Assembly: GCA_030655535.1 (NCBI GenBank) | Contig: JAURVK010000144.1 | Coordinates: forward strand, 1-34,074 | DNA from: Methylobacter sp. | Lineage (GTDB): Bacteria > Pseudomonadota > Gammaproteobacteria > Methylococcales > Methylomonadaceae | DNA length: 34,074 bases | Reading direction: 5' to 3' | Shown: in pieces, positions 1 to 6,990 of the stretch | Numbering within the stretch: position 1 is the stretch's first letter | Layout of the letters: the number at the start of each line of letters is the position of its first letter | The notes under the pieces: generated by a model | What the model was told of the DNA's origin: nothing | What the model saw: the letters and a program-made list of their open reading frames with translations, nothing else | The model's database searches: none | Made by a program: the position numbers and the translations under genes

Positions 1-350
1 AGCTCAGGTTGTCGCACAAAACAAACCGGATTATACTATATCACTGCTCCCACACCATTTAGGATTTACCATATAATATGCTTAGGCAATAAATGCCCAA
101 GCCTTTCTTATAAGGTGCTGATGCGTAACAATATTTATTATAGGGCATTAAGATAATGAAGGAAGTAAATACAGTAAATTCTTCAAGCCCTTCATGCTCT
201 TCATGCTCTTCATGGTAAAAACAAATGACATTCTCTGAAATCAACACCCGTTTTATAGTGTACGGCGGTGTTAAGACCGCGCACTAATCTGCTATGTTTC
301 AATCCACACCCGACCTCATCCATCGAGTGACACCCACCGACGGATATAAA
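1..350. other. Non-coding stretch with a short repeat tract
   Basis: No gene is supported here. Around 180-215 there is a tandem run of a ttcatgctc-like unit. It belongs to the same low-complexity style of dispersed repeat (encoding HEEHEEHEG-like peptides on the minus strand) seen elsewhere in this window. A 62-codon open frame at 59-247 on the minus strand is built from this repeat and is not called as a gene. The stretch lies downstream of the peroxiredoxin gene. Confidence 0.6.
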
Positions 351-956
351 TTACAGCTTATCGGCATTTTTATCCAGGTACTCTGCAACACCGGCAGGGT
401 TTGCGCTCATGCCTGACTGGCCTTTTTTCCAGCCGGCTGGACATACTTCGCCATGTTCTTCATGGAATTGTAAGGCGTCAATCATGCGCAACAATTCATC
501 CATATCGCGGCCTAAAGGCAGGTCGTTAACAACCTGATGACGGACTTTTCCTGAGCGGTCGATCAGAAAAGTGCCACGGTAGGCAACGGCGGGCGCATCC
601 GCTTCAACATCATAATCTTTACAAATAGAATGAGATATATCTGCAGCCATAGTGTAACGAACAGGGCCTATACCGCCTTTATTAATAGGCGTATTACGCC
701 ATGCGTTGTGAGTAAAATGAGAATCTATAGACACGGAAATCACTTCAACATTACGGCTTTTGAATTCATCGATACGATGATCCAAAGCGATCAATTCGCT
801 TGGACAAACAAAAGTGAAATCCAATGGGTAGAAAAACACTACCGCATATTTTCCGCTAGTGGCATCAGAAAAACTAAATGAATCGACTATTTGACCATCG
901 CCCAGAACGGCAGGAACTGTAAAATCAGGTGCTTGTTTACCGACTAATACGCTCAT
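351..956 (-). CDS. 2-Cys peroxiredoxin (AhpC/Prx1 type)
   Basis: This is a thiol peroxidase of 201 residues that reduces hydrogen peroxide and organic hydroperoxides in the cytoplasm. The peroxidatic cysteine is Cys51 in the motif DFTFVCPSE. The resolving cysteine is Cys172 in EVCPAGW, and FFYPLDFTF precedes the active site as in typical 2-Cys enzymes. The length is normal for the Prx1/AhpC group and the C-terminal tail is present, so it is likely a sensitive typical 2-Cys enzyme. The ATG is preceded by a good ribosome site, TTGGAG, about 8 bases upstream. No dedicated reductase (ahpF) is adjacent, so electrons probably come from the thioredoxin system. It appears monocistronic. Confidence 0.95.
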   Translation of the reverse strand: MSVLVGKQAPDFTVPAVLGDGQIVDSFSFSDATSGKYAVVFFYPLDFTFVCPSELIALDHRIDEFKSRNVEVISVSIDSHFTHNAWRNTPINKGGIGPVRYTMAADISHSICKDYDVEADAPAVAYRGTFLIDRSGKVRHQVVNDLPLGRDMDELLRMIDALQFHEEHGEVCPAGWKKGQSGMSANPAGVAEYLDKNADKL

Positions 957-1233
957 TGATTATCTCCAATAAATAGTGAAAAAACAAAAGACTGTTAACT
1001 TGATGTTAGCCATTGAAAACGATGGCTTGCCGAAATTGTACACCAAGTTAGTCGGGAATTGGAGCGTGTTGTTATTTTGAGCTTGATTTAATTTTAATTT
1101 TATCCCTAATTTGTCATTAATAGCTTACAATAGCCCCCAAAGATTTACTCTATAACGGAGGGGGTCTTTAAAGCTGGTCGGCCCAACATGGCTGTTAAAT
1201 TCACTTAGCTCATTCGTTTGATGAGGTTCTATC

Positions 1234-1749
1234 ATGGCAAAAAATAAACATATTACCGAACCCGATGTGTTCGGTTTTCAGGTACGCATCGTAAGACGCG
1301 GCAAAGAGAGCAGTCGTTATTTCTCACATAAATTATGGGGCAATAAAGGCAAGTCTTTAAAGGCGGCAATTACCTGGCGCGACCAGATGCTGACCGTTTT
1401 AAAAGGCAGCAAGACACGGTTTCTTAAGCCGCCCAAAAATAAAACGACCACCGGCGTCACGGGCGTATCCAGAACCATCAAGTATGATCATCGTAAAGAT
1501 AAAAGCTATCTTTGCTATACCGTTTTTTGGGTCAGTAATTGCAAATCCAGAAATAAAACCTTTCAGGTTGGTAATGTCGATAAGGTCACGGCAGACGATG
1601 AATTGCATGCATTTCGTACCGCCAAGCTGTTCAGAAGCTGCTACGAGCATTCAATTGATAATGACCTTGAATTTTATGACAGTAAATTTACCGGGTGGAA
1701 GAAACTACGCTTGTATGAAGACGAGAATTTGAACGCAGTAGCGATATAA
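1234..1749 (+). CDS. AP2-like DNA-binding domain protein, function unknown
   Basis: This is a basic, Lys/Arg-rich protein of 171 residues with no signal peptide or membrane segment. Two segments resemble AP2/ERF-type three-strand DNA-binding folds: residues about 12-50 (FGFQVRIVRRGKESSRYF then a helix-like KAAITWRDQML) and about 74-130 (TGVTGVSR, YTVFWV, KTFQVG, then a helical segment). This pattern is seen in small bacterial AP2 proteins, often linked to mobile elements or homing nucleases, but no HNH motif is visible here. The ATG has GAGG about 8 bases upstream. It stands alone between peroxiredoxin and the convergent tonB operon. The AP2 assignment is a resemblance judged by eye. Confidence 0.5.
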   Translation: MAKNKHITEPDVFGFQVRIVRRGKESSRYFSHKLWGNKGKSLKAAITWRDQMLTVLKGSKTRFLKPPKNKTTTGVTGVSRTIKYDHRKDKSYLCYTVFWVSNCKSRNKTFQVGNVDKVTADDELHAFRTAKLFRSCYEHSIDNDLEFYDSKFTGWKKLRLYEDENLNAVAI

Positions 1750-1769
1750 AACCAAGTTTTCATGTTAGA

Positions 1770-1869
1770 GGTCTGTTGCAGACCCTTCACCATGCGGTGT
1801 TTGACAAAAAATCGTCAAATTCAAACCGGCAAGCCGCAGCAACTGTAGCCCTGCCTCGGCTGCTGCGGC
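1770..1869. terminator. Hairpin-rich convergent intergenic region, possible terminators
   Basis: This region between two convergent genes holds three inverted repeats. One is GGTCTG/CAGACC at 1770-1784 with a 3-base loop. One is TTTGAC/GTCAAA at about 1800-1819. The third is a 9-bp stem GCCGCAGCA/TGCTGCGGC at 1833-1869, followed on the plus strand by a short A-run and on the minus strand by T-rich DNA. They could end transcription of the AP2-like gene and of the tonB operon, but none is a textbook terminator. Confidence 0.35.
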
Positions 1870-1888
1870 AAAAATATAAGCCTTTAAC

Positions 1889-2611
1889 TCATTTTGTCAG
1901 CTTGAATTGCAAGGTTTGAACGGCTCTTTGGGTAACAGCGACACCATCAACTATTTTTCCCTTGAATTTCCACCGGCTAATAGCCTGTAGTGCGGCATCA
2001 TCAAAGACATCCACAGGTTGAGCCGCTACCACCACGGCATCTTCGACATCGCCGTCTGTGCTGATGGTAAATTCGACTTTAACCCAGCCCTCAATATGAC
2101 GGCTAGCCGCCCGCCTCGGATACTTGGGCGGAACCCGTTCCAGCGGAATAACACCGGTACTGACTCCAGCCGAAGCGGCGCCTTTACCGACATCGGCTTG
2201 TGCATTGCCGGTTTCTCCGATACTGCTGGGTGTACTGGCGGCAGGGACATTCACCGCCGGCCCGCTGGTTTTTACCGCTTGTACCGGTATATCCAGCCTG
2301 GGCACATCCATAGCAGGTATTTCCTGTTTTACCACGGGTGCCTTTTGGATTACCGGCTGCTTTTTGGGCGGCGCTTTCTGGCGTTGCAAAGGCTGCGGCT
2401 TATCCTGCACCTGCTCCACCTTTTTTTCGGGCGGTTTTTCGACTTTAGGCAAAGGCTGCGGCTCACGTTTTAAGCGCACAAACTCCATCATGTTCAGATG
2501 TTCGGTTTTCTTAACCACATGCCGGCTACTCATCAGCATGAATTGCATCAGCCAGAACAGGCCCAGCGAGACAATAACACCGGTCAATAAAGCGGCAACA
2601 GACGACTTCAC
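1889..2611 (-). CDS. tonB: TonB family energy transducer
   Basis: This is the periplasm-spanning protein that passes proton-motive energy from ExbB/ExbD to outer-membrane receptors. It has 240 residues. A single N-terminal membrane helix covers about residues 7-27. A Pro/Lys/Glu-rich spacer (EPQPLPKVEKPPEKK onward) runs to about residue 110. A TonB C-terminal domain covers about 155-240 with YPRRAASRHIEGWVKVEFTI and the ending FKLTK. The start is GTG, overlapping the exbD stop as GTGA, which indicates translational coupling. It is the last gene of the DUF3450-ttpC-exbB-exbD-tonB operon. Its likely client in this window is the copper receptor at 14125-16380. Confidence 0.93.
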   Translation of the reverse strand: MKSSVAALLTGVIVSLGLFWLMQFMLMSSRHVVKKTEHLNMMEFVRLKREPQPLPKVEKPPEKKVEQVQDKPQPLQRQKAPPKKQPVIQKAPVVKQEIPAMDVPRLDIPVQAVKTSGPAVNVPAASTPSSIGETGNAQADVGKGAASAGVSTGVIPLERVPPKYPRRAASRHIEGWVKVEFTISTDGDVEDAVVVAAQPVDVFDDAALQAISRWKFKGKIVDGVAVTQRAVQTLQFKLTK

Positions 2612-3021
2612 TGAGACTCCGCTTCGGTAGCAATAGAAGCGTTATTGATACCGGCCAGGCGAATCTGATCCATAACGCTGACCAGAACATGGGTTTTGGT
2701 CTCCCTGTCAGCGGTAATCACAACCGAACCTAGCGGATTTTCGGCATGCAACCTGGCGACATTCGCTCTAACCGCACGCATGTCGATGACCTTCTTATCT
2801 ATCCAGATTTCACCGCTGGGGCCAATCGCAACAATAATATGCGCCTGCTCCAGTTTCTCGGCGGTTTGAGCTTGAGGGCGATTAACATCGAGTCCCGATT
2901 CCTTGACCGAGGAGCTAGTCACTATAAAAAAAATCAACATAATAAAAACGATGTCGAGCATCGGTGTCATATCAAGTTCAGCATTTTTGTCAGCTGAGGC
3001 ACGGCTATTTTTGCGGCGCAT
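2608..3021 (-). CDS. exbD: ExbD biopolymer transport protein
   Basis: This is the small proton-channel partner of ExbB in the TonB motor. It has 137 residues. A basic cytoplasmic N-terminus is followed by one membrane helix (MTPMLDIVFIMLIFFIV, about 18-36) carrying the conserved protonatable Asp23. A periplasmic domain follows, with VVITADRETKTHVLVSVMDQ as in ExbD/TolR. AGGAG lies about 5 bases upstream of the ATG. It sits 8 bases after exbB and overlaps tonB by 4 bases. Confidence 0.94.
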   Translation of the reverse strand: MRRKNSRASADKNAELDMTPMLDIVFIMLIFFIVTSSSVKESGLDVNRPQAQTAEKLEQAHIIVAIGPSGEIWIDKKVIDMRAVRANVARLHAENPLGSVVITADRETKTHVLVSVMDQIRLAGINNASIATEAESQ

Positions 3022-3029
3022 GGATACTC

Positions 3030-3554
3030 CTAGTGATATTTTAATAAATCGGTCAGGCGATGTACTTCATCATCAACCAGTCCTTCAATACGCTTGCTGA
3101 AATAAAGCCCGCCTATCGCAATGATCATGCCCGCCATAGTCGGTATGGTGGCCTGGGATACGCCGGATGCCATGGCTCTGGCGTTGCTGGTGCCGGTCAC
3201 CGACATCACGTCAAAGACGCTAATCATCCCTGTTACCGTACCCAGCAAGCCCAACAACGGACACAAAACCACCAACATATCGATCACAGGAATGGTTCTG
3301 CTCATTTTAATTTTAGCCTCAGAAATAATACATTCCCTGATGGATAAGGCATGTGGCGTATGCCGGTCTTCCCGACTGTTCCACTGGTCTACCCAAAGAG
3401 CCTTGAGCCCGGGATAGGTCAGTCTGAAAAAAAAGAAGCGCTCAGCCACCAGCGTCCATAAACAGATGGAGGTCAGCAGAATCATCCATAGCACGTCGCC
3501 GCCGGTATTTAAAAAATCGCGGAGCGACTCCAGCAACGTTAACAACGCAGACAT
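3030..3554 (-). CDS. exbB: ExbB/TolQ/MotA-family proton channel protein
   Basis: This is an inner-membrane ExbB homologue of 174 residues, the short form without a large N-terminal extension. Membrane segments lie at about 20-38, 90-115 and 135-155. The family core is clear in the segment reading PLLGLLGTVTGMISVFDVM, followed by GVSQATIPTMAGMIIAIGGLYF. Its ATG overlaps the ttpC stop by one base, so the two are coupled. Having two ExbB-like proteins in one operon is typical of TtpC-type TonB systems as in Vibrio TonB2. Confidence 0.92.
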   Translation of the reverse strand: MSALLTLLESLRDFLNTGGDVLWMILLTSICLWTLVAERFFFFRLTYPGLKALWVDQWNSREDRHTPHALSIRECIISEAKIKMSRTIPVIDMLVVLCPLLGLLGTVTGMISVFDVMSVTGTSNARAMASGVSQATIPTMAGMIIAIGGLYFSKRIEGLVDDEVHRLTDLLKYH

Positions 3555-4882
3555 TACTTGCCTGCCCGGCGGCTGATTAAGCCGGCTGTCTGTTCATCAA
3601 GAATTTGCACCAATACCCGGCTGCGGGAAGCAACAATACTGTGCAGAAACAATAAGGGAATGGCGACAGACAAGCCCAATACCGTGGTAACCAGCGCCTG
3701 GGAAATGCCTTCAGCCATCAGTTTTGGATCCCCGGTGCCGAACAAACTGATCGATTGAAAAGTCACAATCATACCGGTCACGGTGCCAAGCAATCCCAGC
3801 AAGGGCGCTACGGCCGCGACCAGTTTAATAATCGACAAGCCTTTTTCCAGCGTGGGCAATTCGCGGATAATCGCTTCATCCAGTAATAATTCCAGATTAT
3901 CGGTATCTTCAGCGCTATCTTTCTCGGCAACGGCAAAAATACGCCCCAACGGATTATCATCGTTAGCAACAGAACTGTTCATTTGCAGCTCCATTTTTCG
4001 GCCGACTGCCGATAATTGAAACAATCTGAACACGCCGTAAATAAAACCGATCATCCCTAAGGTCATGGTCAGGTAACCAATCAGTCCGCCTTGCTGCACA
4101 CGCTCAATGAGGCCGGGCGTTTGAATCAGCATGCCGAGAATAGCGCCCCGGGTAGGATCAAGGGCAATATCGGCCTGCCCGGATTCTGTTTCAGCAATAT
4201 CTTCAGCCAAATCAAGAAACTTGCCTTCCGGTTGACGGGGGAGATCGGCCAGTTTTCCGGTTTCCGGCAAATAGCGCAAATATTTGCCATCGGCCAGCGC
4301 GTTAAAGACACCGACACGCACGACTTTTGCCTGGCGCGGTTCGCCCGCTGCCGACAGGATTTCACCGTCGTAATAAACCACTTTGCCGGACTCGGTCATT
4401 TCCTGTTGCAGGGTAAACCACAAATGCTCCAGCTGCGCCATCGACGGCAGGGCTTTGTTCTCGGCAATCGCAGATAATACGGCGGTTCTGCCTAGGAACT
4501 CGGCAGAAATAATGGAATTGTTCAGGTTGGCTTTTAAATCACCGGCGACTTGCCGAGCGACGCCGAACAGTTCGCCCAACGGCCCGCTACGCTCGGCCAG
4601 CTTGGCTTCCAGCTGGTTTAACTGTTCGGTGTTGGCCGTCAGTTGCGCCTTCAGTTGACTGCCGATGCTTTCCTGCTTGCCGAGTTCCGCCCGTGCAGCC
4701 GTTAACAGTTGTTGCTGTTTGCCGGGGTCGGCAACAAACTCGGCTTCCCGGGCGGCATTGACCTTGCCTTCCTCGCCTTGAGTTTGTTTAATTTCCTGTA
4801 ATAACTTATCCAGATCCAGGTGATCGGCAAAAGCCGTATTGCAAAGCAATAGCGTTAAAAAAATAAAGATCAGCTTGTTCAT
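3554..4882 (-). CDS. ttpC: TtpC-like ExbB fusion protein (accessory TonB motor subunit)
   Basis: This protein has 442 residues with a signal peptide at about 1-19. A long, largely helical periplasmic domain covers about 20-255 and contains a predicted coiled coil around KQQQLLTAARAELGKQES to LEAKLAER. The C-terminal half is ExbB/TolQ-like: membrane segments at about 265-288, 350-375 and 390-415, and the PLLGLLGTVTGMIVTFQSI signature. This architecture and the neighbours match TtpC, the third motor protein required by the TonB2 system of vibrios. By analogy, the periplasmic domain may help TonB reach receptors across a wide periplasm. The ATG overlaps the DUF3450 stop (ATGA). The family call is confident; the specific role is by analogy. 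Confidence 0.88.
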   Translation of the reverse strand: MNKLIFIFLTLLLCNTAFADHLDLDKLLQEIKQTQGEEGKVNAAREAEFVADPGKQQQLLTAARAELGKQESIGSQLKAQLTANTEQLNQLEAKLAERSGPLGELFGVARQVAGDLKANLNNSIISAEFLGRTAVLSAIAENKALPSMAQLEHLWFTLQQEMTESGKVVYYDGEILSAAGEPRQAKVVRVGVFNALADGKYLRYLPETGKLADLPRQPEGKFLDLAEDIAETESGQADIALDPTRGAILGMLIQTPGLIERVQQGGLIGYLTMTLGMIGFIYGVFRLFQLSAVGRKMELQMNSSVANDDNPLGRIFAVAEKDSAEDTDNLELLLDEAIIRELPTLEKGLSIIKLVAAVAPLLGLLGTVTGMIVTFQSISLFGTGDPKLMAEGISQALVTTVLGLSVAIPLLFLHSIVASRSRVLVQILDEQTAGLISRRAGK

Positions 4883-5607
4883 TTGGCGGCCTCAGGTGCA
4901 GAAACGGGAACGATCAACATGTCGGGCGCCGTTTCCTTGCGGGCAATACGCAAACCGTTACGAATCGAGTTGCTGTAACCGGAAGGTAATAGCTGCCAGC
5001 GTTTCTCCTCTTTATTCCAGAAACCGGTTTCACTGCCGTCCAGCCGTTGGTAATAAAGGGCCACACGACCCAGGCGTAAAAAATTAACCAAACTGGTCAC
5101 TCCGTTCAACTCGATATTCGCCTTATAGGCTTCAATCGTATTGCCGTATTCATTTTCAACCTGAAAGGCCTCCATGATCCGGCGAAATTTTTCGGCATTG
5201 CTGACATCGGCTTTGGCGACCAGTTCTTTTAATTGGCTCAAGCGCTGCTTGCGCTCTTCGGGCAAGAACGGCAAATCCAGCTGAATAAATTGATCCAGGC
5301 TATCGAGCATGTGTACGATCAGCGGTACGATTTCCTGCTTGGTGACTTCAATATCTTTCAGTTGTTTTTCCAGCGAGGCTTTTTCTTCAACCTGGGATGC
5401 CAGCATGTCTTTAATATGCTGATTATAGGTTTGCAAAATATCCGTTTGCCGGGTAACCGAGCGGTATTGTTCCAGCAGCGTATTTTTTTGATCGCTAGGC
5501 ACCACAGGTTGGACGGTTTTCGGGACAAGTTCGGCATATAAAGGCAACGCAAAAACACCTAAAAAAGCTGCGGCCAGACAGCTATTGTGTCGGCTAGAAT
5601 TAAACAT
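4879..5607 (-). CDS. DUF3450 periplasmic coiled-coil protein of the TonB operon
   Basis: This protein has 242 residues. A signal peptide covers about 1-25 (FLGVFALPLYA), followed by a helical, coiled-coil-like region at about 45-110. The more conserved C-terminal part contains FLRLGRVALYYQRLDGSETGFWN. That motif is characteristic of DUF3450, the first gene of TtpC-type TonB operons in many gammaproteobacteria. Its molecular role is not established; a periplasmic scaffold or regulator of the motor is possible. AGGA precedes the ATG by about 6 bases. Transcription of the operon probably starts in the 5608-6017 gap. Confidence 0.85.
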   Translation of the reverse strand: MFNSSRHNSCLAAAFLGVFALPLYAELVPKTVQPVVPSDQKNTLLEQYRSVTRQTDILQTYNQHIKDMLASQVEEKASLEKQLKDIEVTKQEIVPLIVHMLDSLDQFIQLDLPFLPEERKQRLSQLKELVAKADVSNAEKFRRIMEAFQVENEYGNTIEAYKANIELNGVTSLVNFLRLGRVALYYQRLDGSETGFWNKEEKRWQLLPSGYSNSIRNGLRIARKETAPDMLIVPVSAPEAAK

Positions 5608-6017
5608 AGTAGTCCTATTATAAAGTTAAGGCCCTGATCAAAGAGCCTCGGATGTGTTGTATTATAAAGCCTGATTTTCAGTTGTTATAGCTGTGCTTCA
5701 ACCTAGAAAAATCATTTGATTCACGGAAAATACAAAAAGCACGAAAATATTCAAAGAGATACCAGGTTGTAGGTCGTCTCCCAAAAGGTGAATGGCTAAA
5801 TAACCACAACATACCGATTTCTTTCGTGTCGCCTGGGAGACTGTCCGAGAATAGAGTGTTTATATGATTAACCCTATCATCAAACTGGAAAAATTTTAGA
5901 ATTTATTAGTGCCAGTTTTTTAAGGCGTTGCCTGCGACTCATGAGAAGTTACTCATGTTTTTTCCATTGCGTTGTTGTCATTTTCGTTGATGCGGAGCCG
6001 TGCCAAATTGCCGATTC
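5608..6017. other. Intergenic region upstream of the tonB operon with an inverted repeat
   Basis: No gene is seen here. The part nearest 5608 must hold the promoter of the DUF3450-tonB operon, but I cannot fix a convincing -35/-10 pair. An inverted repeat GTCTCCCA (5776-5783) and TGGGAGAC (5834-5841) encloses 50 bases and looks like another small dispersed palindrome. The remainder is AT-rich and featureless to my reading. Confidence 0.5.
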
Positions 6018-6959
6018 CTATGTCGGAACCGATTCTGCCGTAGCGGGCTTCGGCGCCAACGAACCGCCGGTTTCGCCCTGTACATTAACCCATAAATGGG
6101 GTAAACCCAAGCTTCCCAACCAGGCAGAACCGCTATCCTCCTTGAGCATTGCGATGGTAGAAGCGCTGCCCGCGACTACACAGAAATCACCAACCACGCT
6201 AACCGCCGCCAGATGCCGCACCGGCCAACCGGTTTTGGGGTTGAGCACATGACCGTAACGCACACCCTCTACCAAAATGCAGCGTTCGTAATCGCCACTG
6301 CTGGCAAGCGCGCCTTCACGCAATAAAACGGTCTGCATCACGGCTTCTTTGTGACGGGGATCGCGGATACCGACTCGCCACGGACTGCCATCGGCACGAG
6401 GACCAATGACTTTTATGTCGCCGCCTAAATTAACGACGCCATGCCGGATTCCCGCTGCTCCACATAATGCGGCGGCACGGTCAACGGCGTATTCCTTGAC
6501 GATACCGCCGAAATCGATTTCCATGCCCGGGTTTGGAAATTCAAGTACCGGCGATGCCCAACGCAATTTATGCCAGCCGACTTTGTCGAGCAGTTCCTGA
6601 ACTTGCGCCTGATCCGGCAACCTGCCCAGATCAAAGCGCCAAGCGCGGCGCAAGATGCCGGAAGTGATGTCGAATAGGCCGTCGCTCTGTTTATAACAGG
6701 TTGCCGCATAATTCAATAACCCGGCGGTTTCATCATCGACCGCGATACGGCCGCCGGCGGCCGCCACGCGATTAATGGCCGAAAGGAAACTGTCGCTACG
6801 GTAACGCGAATACAGCGCTTCGAGTCGGCGTACATCCGCGATAGCCGCATCGGCAACCTGTTTGGCTCTGGCCGGGCTGTCGGCATAGAGTTGTATGTCG
6901 CAAGGCGAGCCCATCGCCTTGAAATCATAGCGGTAACAGCCCAAGCGCTTGGCTGTCAT
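6018..6959 (-). CDS. apbE: FAD:protein FMN transferase (ApbE family)
   Basis: ApbE enzymes attach FMN covalently to a Thr or Ser in a DxxSGAT-type motif of extracytoplasmic redox proteins, using FAD and Mg. Family motifs are present: FKAMGSPCDIQLYA near the start, DITSGILRRAW, EIDFGGIVKEYAVDRA, VVNLGGDIKVIG, SSGDYER and HVLNPKTGWPV. The call begins at MTAKRL, 313 residues. A longer frame reaches back to 7055 but would overlap the preceding gene; this start lies 31 bases after its stop. No signal peptide or lipobox is evident in this form, which is unusual because many ApbE proteins are exported lipoproteins. It is the last gene of the TlpA-DUF4266-DUF3570-ApbE cluster, so the DUF3570 protein is its obvious candidate substrate. 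Confidence 0.9.
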   Translation of the reverse strand: MTAKRLGCYRYDFKAMGSPCDIQLYADSPARAKQVADAAIADVRRLEALYSRYRSDSFLSAINRVAAAGGRIAVDDETAGLLNYAATCYKQSDGLFDITSGILRRAWRFDLGRLPDQAQVQELLDKVGWHKLRWASPVLEFPNPGMEIDFGGIVKEYAVDRAAALCGAAGIRHGVVNLGGDIKVIGPRADGSPWRVGIRDPRHKEAVMQTVLLREGALASSGDYERCILVEGVRYGHVLNPKTGWPVRHLAAVSVVGDFCVVAGSASTIAMLKEDSGSAWLGSLGLPHLWVNVQGETGGSLAPKPATAESVPT

Positions 6960-6990
6960 GCTAAAAAACCGCAAACCACCACAACGCCGG

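Noticed and set aside
59-247. Open frame of 62 codons on the minus strand with HEEHEEHEG
   Set aside because: Its sequence derives from a short tandem repeat, it lacks a convincing ribosome site and does not look like a folded protein.
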